64,000 bases of DNA, from assembly GCF_038958875.1 (NCBI RefSeq), contig NZ_CP152407.1, positions 2,053,501 to 2,117,500 on the forward strand. The letters are read 5' to 3'. Below are positions 53,608 to 60,601 of this stretch, piece by piece. Both the position numbers and the translations under genes were made by a program. The notes under the pieces were generated by a model. That model was given only the letters and a program-made list of their open reading frames with translations. It did not search any database and was not told the DNA's origin. The DNA is from Acidovorax sp. FHTAMBA (GTDB taxonomy: Bacteria > Pseudomonadota > Gammaproteobacteria > Burkholderiales > Burkholderiaceae_C). How positions within the stretch are numbered: position 1 is the first letter of the stretch; the number at the start of each line of letters is the position of its first letter.

Positions 53608-54561
53608 TTGAAGTACCAATTGTTTTCTTATCAGTCGGCCACGGGGCCTCAAGCCGGCATCGTAGTCAGTGGCGCGAGCTTTTCACTCGGAGGCGCCCAG
53701 ATTGTCAGCGATGGGATTGATGCACCGGTCTTGACGTTGGATGCCCTACTGCAAGACTGGTCATCATCACACGTCAAGTTGAGCGCACTGGCAGAAAGAA
53801 TCGCTGCGCAACCCGAGCGCTTTGCAGCGGAGCGATTGGACGCTGCGCATGTGCGCTTTCTTCCACCGTTGTTGAATCCTGGGGTGATCTATGCGGCGGG
53901 TGCGAACTACCGCGATCACGTGGAGGCGATGTCCAAAGCGACCGGCGCGAAGCTGGTCCTCGATCCCAAGTCAGAAGGGGTCGATCCTTGGCATTTTATT
54001 AAGGCGGGCCGCTCGACGCTATCGCCTCACCACGGAGAGGTTGCATTTCCTGCTCATACCCAACGCCTCGATTGGGAAGCCGAGCTGGCGGTTGTGATCG
54101 GACGACACGCTTCGCGGGTGCCGGTCGATGAAGCGCTCTCATATGTGGCGGCATACAGCTGCGCCAATGACCTCTCCGCGCGGGACAACATGATTCGCCA
54201 GACTGTTGACCCGAGCTCGCCATTTCGCTTTGACTGGATTGGCCACAAATGCTTCAACGGCTCGTGCCCTATGGGGCCTTACCTGACGCCTGCCGAGTTC
54301 GTGCCGTCTCCTGAGCGCCTGGGAATTAAGCTCTGGCTTAACGGAGTGCTTAGACAGGACTCGAACACTTCCAACCACCTCTACAGCGTCGCAGAACAGA
54401 TTTCGTATCTCAGCCACCGCGTGGACCTGAACCCTGGCGACGTGTTGCTGACGGGCACACCCGCAGGGGTCGGGGCCGAGGTCGGTGAGTTCCTCAAGAA
54501 AGGCGACGAAATGCGCGTCTGGATCGAGGGTTTGGGTGACCTAGACACCCGGTTGGTGTAA
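53608..54561 (+). CDS. Fumarylacetoacetate hydrolase-family protein
   Basis: This 317-residue enzyme is a member of the FAH fold that cleaves or isomerises acylpyruvates or ring-cleavage products (HpcE/fumarylpyruvate hydrolase relatives). Signatures are VIYAAGANYRDHVEAM, DWEAELAVVIGRHA, YSCANDLSARDNMIRQT, and GDVLLTGTPAGVGAE. The metal-binding acidic residues lie in the middle two. The TTG at 53608 with AAGGAA seven bases upstream fits the family start better than the GTG at 53551. Confidence 0.9.
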   Translation: MKYQLFSYQSATGPQAGIVVSGASFSLGGAQIVSDGIDAPVLTLDALLQDWSSSHVKLSALAERIAAQPERFAAERLDAAHVRFLPPLLNPGVIYAAGANYRDHVEAMSKATGAKLVLDPKSEGVDPWHFIKAGRSTLSPHHGEVAFPAHTQRLDWEAELAVVIGRHASRVPVDEALSYVAAYSCANDLSARDNMIRQTVDPSSPFRFDWIGHKCFNGSCPMGPYLTPAEFVPSPERLGIKLWLNGVLRQDSNTSNHLYSVAEQISYLSHRVDLNPGDVLLTGTPAGVGAEVGEFLKKGDEMRVWIEGLGDLDTRLV

Positions 54562-54580
54562 GCAACTATCAGGAGCCACA

Positions 54581-55570
54581 ATGATTCCTCGCCGCACCTT
54601 TCTCTCAGCCGCAGTTGCCAGTTTCGTCCTGCCCCTGATCTTTGACCGATCGGCACACGCACAAGCCAGCAACAAGCTGGCGCATATGGTGGTGCCATTT
54701 CCCGCTGGCGGAGGCACCGACGCCGTGGCTCGCCTGACGGTCGACAAGATACGCCACGAATACCCGGCCGGGCTGGTGGTCGACAACCGCGCTGGCGCCT
54801 CCGGCCGTCTGGGCGCCGAGTTTGTGCGGAACACCGAGCCTGACGGCTTGAACATGCTGTTCACACCGGACTTCGTGATGACCATCTTCCCGCACAGTTT
54901 CCGCAAGCTGGGCTATAACCCTCTGCAGGATTTCGCTCCGGTCGCGCTGTGCTCCAAGACCGGCTATGCGCTTGCCGCCGGTCCAGGTCTGCCCGCCAGC
55001 GTGACCAACGTCCAGCAGTTCGTCTCTTGGTGCAAGGCCAATCCGACCCGAGCCTCTTTCGCCTCCACTTCTGCGGGTGCTGCGTCCCACTTCGCCGGCC
55101 TGATGTTGTCCAAGGCCATCGGCGTGGACCTGCTGCATGTGCCCTACAAGGGCGGAGCTCCCGCCCTGCAAGACTTGATGGCAGGCCAGATCCCCGTCAG
55201 CATTAACCCCATCGGCGAGGTCTTGCCCCAGCTCAAGAGTGGACGCGTGCGCGTGCTCGCAACCACCGGCACGCAACGCAGTCGTTTCCTGCCCGAGGTG
55301 CCGACGCTGTTCGAAGCGGGCTTGCGCGACATGGTCGTCGAATCCTGGCTGGGCGTCTTCATGCCGGGCAAGACCCCACCTGAGACCGTCGCCAAGGCGT
55401 CCACCTGGATCAACGCAGCATTGCAGACACCCGAATTGCGAGAAGGCTATGCAGGCATCGCCATGGAGACCGTGCAAAGTACCCCGGCTAGTTTCACCAC
55501 CACCATCAAGGCCGACATCGAACGCTGGGGACCCATCGTCAAGGCTTCTGGATTCACCGCGGAGGAATGA
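54581..55570 (+). CDS. Bug/TctC-family receptor
   Basis: This 329-residue receptor has a signal peptide (MIPRRTFLSAAVASFVLPLI, with cleavage near 28, AHA-Q) and the motifs KLAHMVVPFPAGGGTDA, STSAGAASHFAGLMLSK and VPYKGGAPALQDLM. RRTF could serve the Tat pathway. AGGAG precedes the ATG. It is inside the LysR-controlled operon, so it likely imports the substrate of the VOC/FAH pathway. Confidence 0.92.
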   Translation: MIPRRTFLSAAVASFVLPLIFDRSAHAQASNKLAHMVVPFPAGGGTDAVARLTVDKIRHEYPAGLVVDNRAGASGRLGAEFVRNTEPDGLNMLFTPDFVMTIFPHSFRKLGYNPLQDFAPVALCSKTGYALAAGPGLPASVTNVQQFVSWCKANPTRASFASTSAGAASHFAGLMLSKAIGVDLLHVPYKGGAPALQDLMAGQIPVSINPIGEVLPQLKSGRVRVLATTGTQRSRFLPEVPTLFEAGLRDMVVESWLGVFMPGKTPPETVAKASTWINAALQTPELREGYAGIAMETVQSTPASFTTTIKADIERWGPIVKASGFTAEE

Positions 55571-55703
55571 CCCCAGCACCGCCGTGTACGTCCCCCAGGA
55601 CACACAAGGCGAACGGCGGCGAGTCAACCCAATCAGCCATCAAGCCCTGCCCGGGGCCGGACAACTGAAGTTTGAAACAATCGAGAGATACCAGGAGAAA
55701 TTC

Positions 55704-56876
55704 TTGATTAAGACGACCATGAAAATGGCAATGGCCATCCTCGGTGCGGTGGCAATGGGTCACGCCAGTGCAGATGTGAAGATTGGATTCCTGGCCACAT
55801 TATCTGGCCCCTCGGCTGAAAATGGCATCGACCAGCTGGACGGGTTCAATCTGGCGGTTGAGCAACTGGGAGGCTTGTTAGGGGGGGAAAAGGTAATCGT
55901 AGTAAAGGAAGACGATCAGCTAAAACCTGAAATCGCTATTGCTTCCGTCACCAAGCTGCTGGATCGTGACAAAGTGGATGTGGTCACCGGCCTGACATTT
56001 GCCAATATCTTCATGGCTTTGCAAGGAAAGATCGGCGCCACGGATGTGCCATTTATCGGATCGGTTGCCGGACCTTCTCCAACCGCTGGCGCGCAGTGCA
56101 AGCCGAATCTCTTCGTGACTTCCTGGCAAAGCGACGGCCCTGCCGAAGCAATGGGCAAGTACATGGAAGACAAGGGGCTAAAACGCATCTCGACGTTTAC
56201 GCCAAACTTCGTGGGAGGTAAGGACAAGATTGCCGGTCTCAAGCGCTTTTATAAAGGACAGATCTCCGACGAGATGTACACCCCATTGAACCAGTTGGAC
56301 TTCTCGGCTGAGTTGACTCAGGTCAGCGCAAACAAGCCTGACGCCATTTTCGCGTTCTATGTCGGTGGGCTTGCGCCCAGCTTTGTGCGGCAGTACCAGC
56401 AAATGGGGTTGCTTGGAAAGGTGCCACTCTACACAACGAACACCTTGGAAGGCGCGGCGATCGATGTTATGGGTTCTGCTGCGAACGGCCTTCTGGTGGC
56501 CGACGCCTGGACGCCTGGCATGAACAACCCGCAGTCGAAGCAGTTCGTCGCCGCATACGAGAAAAAATACGGTCGCATGCCGTCATCCTTTGCGGCGTAC
56601 AGCTATGACACGGGAATGCTTCTGGACGCAGCGATTCGCTCTGCCAATGGCAAGGTTGACAACCGCAAGGCGTTTGCCAAGGCCATTGCGACGGCGCAGT
56701 TCAAGTCAGTTCGCGGTGATTTCCGGTTTGGCAAGAACAACTACCCCGTGCAGGATTACCACGTCTTTCAGATTTGGAAAGAAGGTAATAGGCAGCGCAC
56801 GGAGTTCAAGTTGGTGGCGGAGGGGATACTCAAGGGCCACGCAGATGCATTTGCGCCTCAGTGCCCCTTGAAGTAG
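55704..56876 (+). CDS. ABC transporter substrate-binding protein, LivJ family
   Basis: This 390-residue type I binding protein has a signal peptide (to about residue 23, ASA-D), VKIGFLATLSGPSAENGIDQ, DGFNLAVEQLGG, and VTGLTFANIFMALQ. The start is TTG at 55704 with AGGAGA 4 bases upstream. An in-frame extension overlaps the preceding Bug gene and is not real. A decayed LivM-like permease follows, so the cognate transporter is no longer complete here. Aromatic-acid binding is common in this branch. Confidence 0.88.
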   Translation: MIKTTMKMAMAILGAVAMGHASADVKIGFLATLSGPSAENGIDQLDGFNLAVEQLGGLLGGEKVIVVKEDDQLKPEIAIASVTKLLDRDKVDVVTGLTFANIFMALQGKIGATDVPFIGSVAGPSPTAGAQCKPNLFVTSWQSDGPAEAMGKYMEDKGLKRISTFTPNFVGGKDKIAGLKRFYKGQISDEMYTPLNQLDFSAELTQVSANKPDAIFAFYVGGLAPSFVRQYQQMGLLGKVPLYTTNTLEGAAIDVMGSAANGLLVADAWTPGMNNPQSKQFVAAYEKKYGRMPSSFAAYSYDTGMLLDAAIRSANGKVDNRKAFAKAIATAQFKSVRGDFRFGKNNYPVQDYHVFQIWKEGNRQRTEFKLVAEGILKGHADAFAPQCPLK

Positions 56877-56879
56877 TCC

Positions 56880-57290
56880 TTGTTGACCATCAGCGGCGTG
56901 AGCGACTTCTTCGGGTTGAGTTTGTCTGGGTTGGTGCGGGTCTACTACGTCGTGTCGCCTTCGCTCGTTGGGCTCAACCTGGCGGTTGGCAACATGCGGC
57001 AGTCGTTCTTCGAAATGGCCATGCACGGAGCTTGGCTGGTCGCCTCGATTGACTTGGTATTGCACCCACCAGATTGTGGCCTATGCGCTGCCTGCCATGG
57101 TCTGTGGGCCGGCGGGTCTGCTGTTCGCTAGCCTCAATCCATACGCCTCACCCAGAAGTATGGCCTGGATGATGTCAGATGAGTTGATTGTGATGGTTAT
57201 ACAGGGTGGCAGCGGCACCAATGGCGCGGGTAGGGCGACGCTGAGCAGTCAGCATTCGGGCGAGCTACGCGCTCGGACGCTTCGTACTGT
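56880..57290 (+). pseudogene. LivG/LivM-type ABC transporter remnants
   Basis: Right after the binding-protein stop, LLTISGVSDFFG resembles the start of a LivG ATPase. In another frame, QIVAYALPAMVCGPAGLLFA then SLNPYASPRSMAWMMSDELI and VMVIQGGSG (about 57060-57220) is the conserved C-terminal permease block of LivM. The pieces are short and out of frame, so the rest of the transporter was lost by deletion. Confidence 0.65.
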
Positions 57291-57411
57291 TTGAGAGGCA
57301 GGACTCAGAGGCTCGGCGCGCACTAAAAAGCGCAACTTCTTGGGTGCAGATTGCTTTCGCGCGCCGCAGGTTAACGGGATTCGACTGGGCTATATCCGCA
57401 TCTACGCAGCC

Positions 57412-58308
57412 ATGGACTTCAGACTACTACGCTACTTCGTTGCTGTCGCGGAGGAATTGCATCTTGGACGCGCGGCCGAGCGCTTGGGCATCGAGCAGTC
57501 GCCCGTGTCACGTGCCATGCGCGATCTTGAGGGTTCGTTGGGTGTGCAGTTGTTCGATCGCAGCACCCGCCAGACGCGGCTGACTTGGGCCGGCCAAGTA
57601 TTCCTGGGCGAATGCCGCCGCGTGCTGGCGACAGTGGAGCAGGCAGTCAAGAGCGCGAAAGCAGCGGCGCAGGGCTACCAAGGGTATCTACGCATCGGCA
57701 TCTGTGACAGCCTAGCGCAGCCGCGTATCGCATCTTTGCTCGCGCGCAGCCGCGAGGACGAGCCTGAGCTGGAGATTCGCGTCTTCGAGATGCCCTTCGC
57801 ACAACAGCTCAAGGGCTTGCACAACGACCTGTTGGACATCGGCTTTGCGCTCTCGAATGCGGTCAACGACGGGCTGCTCGCCGAAGCGGTGTGGACTGAT
57901 CCCTTGTCGGTGATCGTGCCGGCGCGCCACCCGTTGCTGGCCCATGGCCACGTCAAGCTGGACGATGCGCTTAAGTTCCCGCTGGTGCTGTGTCATCCTG
58001 AAGCGGCCTCCGGCTGTTACCATCAGATCCAGTCCGCGCTCGAAGGCGCGTCCGTCGCGCTCAAGGTGGTCGACCACGTGACCAGTTTGGGTGTGATGCT
58101 GACCTTGGTCGGAGCGGGCTATGGCATCGGCTTCGCCATCGCCTCGCAGGTGCAGGCATTGCAGCGGGCGGACATCGCTGTCCGCCCGCTGGTTGGCGTG
58201 CCGCCCACACTAACCACCTACCTGCTGCGTCGGCAAGGCGACCCCACGGAGCCAGTGAAGCGCTTCATGGAGCGGATAGCAGCTATGGCTGCACGCACGG
58301 GGCCGTGA
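57412..58308 (+). CDS. LysR-family regulator (BenM/CatM-like)
   Basis: This 298-residue LysR protein starts MDFRLLRYFVAVAEELHLGR with recognition helix EQSPVSRAMRDLEGSLGVQL, and an effector domain GYLRIGICDSLAQPRIASL. It lies alone, as the last intact gene before the tRNA-Gly 3' fragment at 58526, so it may be the terminal cargo of the inserted island. I see no adjacent target. Confidence 0.9.
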   Translation: MDFRLLRYFVAVAEELHLGRAAERLGIEQSPVSRAMRDLEGSLGVQLFDRSTRQTRLTWAGQVFLGECRRVLATVEQAVKSAKAAAQGYQGYLRIGICDSLAQPRIASLLARSREDEPELEIRVFEMPFAQQLKGLHNDLLDIGFALSNAVNDGLLAEAVWTDPLSVIVPARHPLLAHGHVKLDDALKFPLVLCHPEAASGCYHQIQSALEGASVALKVVDHVTSLGVMLTLVGAGYGIGFAIASQVQALQRADIAVRPLVGVPPTLTTYLLRRQGDPTEPVKRFMERIAAMAARTGP

Positions 58309-58446
58309 GTTGTTGTAGGTGGCCTTGGGCGTTAGCTGGGCAGGTCCTCTCTCTGCTTTGGAGGGATGGGGTAAGCAGACATTGGTGGCGCTTCTTGGTT
58401 TGGTGTAGAATCAAAGACTTGGCACCGGTGGCCAACCTTTTTGAAG

Positions 58447-58466
58447 TAGTACATAATTTAGTACAT
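58447..58466. repeat. Direct repeat TAGTACAT-AATT-TAGTACAT
   Basis: Two copies of TAGTACAT start 12 bp apart, about 60 bp left of the tRNA-Gly 3' copy. Short direct repeats beside an attachment core often serve as integrase arm-type sites, which is the interpretation offered here. Confidence 0.5.
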
Positions 58467-58525
58467 CGACGGCGCCGGACAAGAAAAAAGTCCAGTGTTG
58501 TCAAGGAGTTAGAGCGGGGATTCAG

Positions 58526-58543
58526 GTCTCTTTTCCCGCTCCA
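58526..58543 (+). other. Candidate island attachment site (18-bp tRNA-Gly 3' end)
   Basis: GTCTCTTTTCCCGCTCCA repeats the last 18 bases of the intact tRNA-Gly at 58849-58924, with one mismatch at its first base (GTCTC against GACTC region). The upstream sequence is not tRNA, and GAGCGGG at 58513-58519 forms an inverted repeat with CCCGCTC. Integrases of clc-like ICEs recombine at the 3' end of tRNA-Gly, so this is a probable attR/attL. Confidence 0.72.
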
Positions 58544-58552
58544 AATTTCCAG

Positions 58553-58580
58553 AAAAAGGGAAGCAGTTGCTTCCCTTTTT
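58553..58580 (+). terminator. Terminator hairpin after tRNA-Gly fragment
   Basis: A 12-bp perfect stem AAAAAGGGAAGC/GCTTCCCTTTTT with loop AGTT ends in a T-run. It closely resembles the terminator at 58932 behind the intact tRNA-Gly, which supports the idea that a full tRNA-Gly gene once preceded it. Confidence 0.85.
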
Positions 58581-58602
58581 CGTCAGAGAAGTGTGGATTG
58601 CT

Positions 58603-58676
58603 GGCGCGGTAGCAAAGCGGTTATGCCCCGGATTGCAAATCCGGTTAGTCCGGTTCGACTCCGGACCGCGCCTCCA
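58603..58676 (+). tRNA. tRNA-Cys (GCA)
   Basis: This 74-nt cloverleaf has acceptor arm GGCGCGG/CCGCGCC, anticodon GCA at 58635-58637 in the loop ATTGCAAAT, TPsiC arm CCGGTTCGACTCCGG and encoded CCA. It lies between the tRNA-Gly fragment and the intact tRNA-Gly. Confidence 0.96.
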
Positions 58677-58791
58677 GATACGGTTTGCCTTCTGACTTTT
58701 GAAGATCCTTGCGGATCGTCGCGGCCAGGAAGCTGTTGAAGAAAAGTTGGTGATTTTTTGGTCTGCAATCGGATAGAGCGAAAAATATCGA

Positions 58792-58797
58792 TATAAT
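58792..58797 (+). promoter_or_regulatory. -10 box TATAAT for tRNA-Gly/Leu
   Basis: A consensus TATAAT lies 52 bases before the tRNA-Gly start, preceded by AT-rich sequence. A matching -35 box is weak, so only the -10 element is claimed. Confidence 0.5.
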
Positions 58798-58848
58798 GAG
58801 AGGCTAGCTGATCGGTGCTGCTGAAAGCAACATAGTCAGTTGGCAAAT

Positions 58849-58924
58849 GCGGGAATAGCTCAGTTGGTAGAGCGCAACCTTGCCAAGGTTGAGGTCGAGA
58901 GTTCGAGACTCTTTTCCCGCTCCA
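58849..58924 (+). tRNA. tRNA-Gly (GCC)
   Basis: This 76-nt cloverleaf has acceptor GCGGGAA/TTCCCGC, D arm with AGCTCAGTTGGTAGAGC, anticodon GCC at 58882-58884, TPsiC arm GAGAGTTCGAGACTC and encoded CCA. Its last bases are the sequence duplicated at 58526-58543. Confidence 0.97.
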
Positions 58925-58931
58925 AATATGT

Positions 58932-58957
58932 AAGGGAAGCTTCGGCTTCCCTTTTTT
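58932..58957 (+). terminator. Rho-independent terminator after tRNA-Gly
   Basis: The stem AAGGGAAGC/GCTTCCCTT with TTCG tetraloop is followed by a T-run, 7 bases behind the tRNA-Gly 3' end. Confidence 0.88.
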
Positions 58958-59080
58958 CTTGGTGTTGCGAGGCAAGTGGCCCGGCAGGGCGGCAGCCCTG
59001 TGACGAGAGATGCGACAGGGCATTGCGCGCATGCGCTGCCCGGGTTACGCTGCGACGCAGGTGTGCGCTCAGCAGCCGGC

Positions 59081-59173
59081 GCCCCGATGGTGAAATTGGT
59101 AGACACTGCGGACTTAAAATCCGCCGCTTTCCTGAAAAGGGGCGTGCCGGTTCGACCCCGGCTCGGGGCACCA
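59081..59173 (+). tRNA. tRNA-Leu (TAA)
   Basis: This class II tRNA of 93 nt has acceptor GCCCCGA/TCGGGGC, D arm with GGTGAAATTGGTAGACAC, anticodon TAA at 59115-59117, a long variable arm, TPsiC arm GCCGGTTCGACCCCGGC and encoded CCA. The DUF6806-like gene begins only 14 bases after it. Confidence 0.96.
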
Positions 59174-59186
59174 CGAAGATTCAATC

Positions 59187-59825
59187 ATGTCAAGTTACAA
59201 CGCTCCCTTCGAAATCCACGTCCACGGACAAGTCCAGTTGCGCGCTGATGCGAGCTTCGACCAGCTCCAGGAGGCGCTCAAACCCTTGTGGAAGTACGCG
59301 GGAGCCCGTTCGCTGGCCGATGGCGCGGCCAGTGCTTACGAAGAAGAGCCGGGCATCAAGTTCGACGCCCAGGAACACCTGTTGCAGATGTGCTGGACGG
59401 TCCGCGGTGATGAGGACTTTCGCCAGGTGCTGGATGAAATGTGCATGAGCCTCAACGAGCTGGCCGAGCACGGTGCTGCCATCGAGGTCACGTTCTACGA
59501 CGCCGATTTCGATGAAGACGAGGAAGAGCAGGGCGCGGAGTCGCGTGACGACTTCCTCATGCTCTTTGTGGGCCCGACGCCCGCGGCCATCATGCAGGTG
59601 CAGCGTGATCTCCTGGTGCAGGACGTTGTGAACATGATGGAGCGTCACTTCGATGGCGCCGAACTGGGCGGTGTGGTGGCCGAGATCGACAAGCTTTTCA
59701 GCCTGCGATTTGACGCGCTGGTGAACTCGCTGGAGATCGGCAAGCCGCCGCGCGGTCCTGGAGGGGGCTCCTCCGGGAGCGGCCATGGTGGTGGAGGCGG
59801 CCGCCGTCCGCGCCACCTGCACTGA
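59187..59825 (+). CDS. DUF6806-like protein with Gly/His-rich tail
   Basis: This 212-residue soluble protein starts SSYNAPFEIHVHGQVQL. Residues about 110-125 are a strongly acidic stretch (DADFDEDEEEQGAE), and the last 30 residues are low-complexity Gly/Ser/His/Arg (GGGSSGSGHGGGGGRRPR). It resembles the DUF6806 family of betaproteobacteria, function unknown. It follows tRNA-Leu by 14 bases, so it is probably read from the tRNA promoter. Confidence 0.75.
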   Translation: MSSYNAPFEIHVHGQVQLRADASFDQLQEALKPLWKYAGARSLADGAASAYEEEPGIKFDAQEHLLQMCWTVRGDEDFRQVLDEMCMSLNELAEHGAAIEVTFYDADFDEDEEEQGAESRDDFLMLFVGPTPAAIMQVQRDLLVQDVVNMMERHFDGAELGGVVAEIDKLFSLRFDALVNSLEIGKPPRGPGGGSSGSGHGGGGGRRPRHLH

Positions 59826-59992
59826 TTCCTTGAGCCGACGTGCAGGTGCGCCCGAGCGGGTTTCCGCGTGCCCTGCGTGCGCCTCAGTGAAGTTTTTGAG
59901 CACCACACCGGCAATGACCGCGTGCCTGCGCACTGGCGTCCGGCCTCACCTGGGCCGTGCTCGGTGCTCTATCAGCCCCGACACCGTTTGCC

Positions 59993-60529
59993 ATGACCTC
60001 TGACCTGCCCTATCTGCGCTCCTATCCTGCCGCTTTGCAGGAACAGGCGCGTGATCTGCTGGCGCAGGGGCGGCTCGGGGTCATGCTGCAGCGCAAGTAC
60101 CCCCAGGCCCACGCTGTGCGCAGTGACAAGGCGCTGTATGACTACGCGCAGGAACTCAAGGCGCGTTACCTGCGCAATGCGGGCACGGTCAACAAGGTCC
60201 TTTTTGACAACAAGATCCACGTGGTGCGCCATGCCTTGGGGTTGCACACGACGGTCTCGCGCGTGCAGGGCAACCGGCTGGCGGCCAAGCATGAGATCCG
60301 GATCGCCTCGATGTTCAAGCAGGCGCCGGAAGAATTTCTGCGCATGATTGTGGTCCACGAGCTGGCCCATCTGCGCGAGAAGGACCACGGCAAGGCCTTT
60401 TACCAGCTGTGCGCGCACATGGAGCCGCAGTACCACCAATACGAGTTCGACCTGCGCCTGTACCTCACCCATGTGGAGCATGCCGGCGAGCGGCTGTGGA
60501 ACGCGGCTCCAGATTCAGGGTCGGCCTGA
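59993..60529 (+). CDS. YgjP-like (DUF45) zinc metallopeptidase
   Basis: This 178-residue protein contains the zincin motif HELAH in MIVVHELAHLREKDHGKAFY (about residues 118-137), with the third His or Glu ligand just downstream. This matches the YgjP/DUF45 metallopeptidase-like family. The N-terminus starts at ATG 59993, because the upstream frame has no homology. It stands in the conserved core right of the tRNAs. Confidence 0.9.
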   Translation: MTSDLPYLRSYPAALQEQARDLLAQGRLGVMLQRKYPQAHAVRSDKALYDYAQELKARYLRNAGTVNKVLFDNKIHVVRHALGLHTTVSRVQGNRLAAKHEIRIASMFKQAPEEFLRMIVVHELAHLREKDHGKAFYQLCAHMEPQYHQYEFDLRLYLTHVEHAGERLWNAAPDSGSA

Positions 60530-60551
60530 GCAATCGTATTGAATACTACGA

Positions 60552-60601
60552 TTTTTATAGCTGCTCGCGCTTTCTGGTAAAGCGCTGGAGCCTTAAAAGA
60601 T
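60552..60601 (+). repeat. Comamonad-type hairpin repeat, interrupted by ISL3 element
   Basis: TTTTTATAGCTGCTCGCGCT... carries the same TAGCTGCT, GCGCTT, 7-base loop and AAGCGC block (60567-60585) as the copy at 25935. The insertion sequence sits at its end, in TAAAAGAT, which is duplicated on the far side at 61969-61976. Confidence 0.7.
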
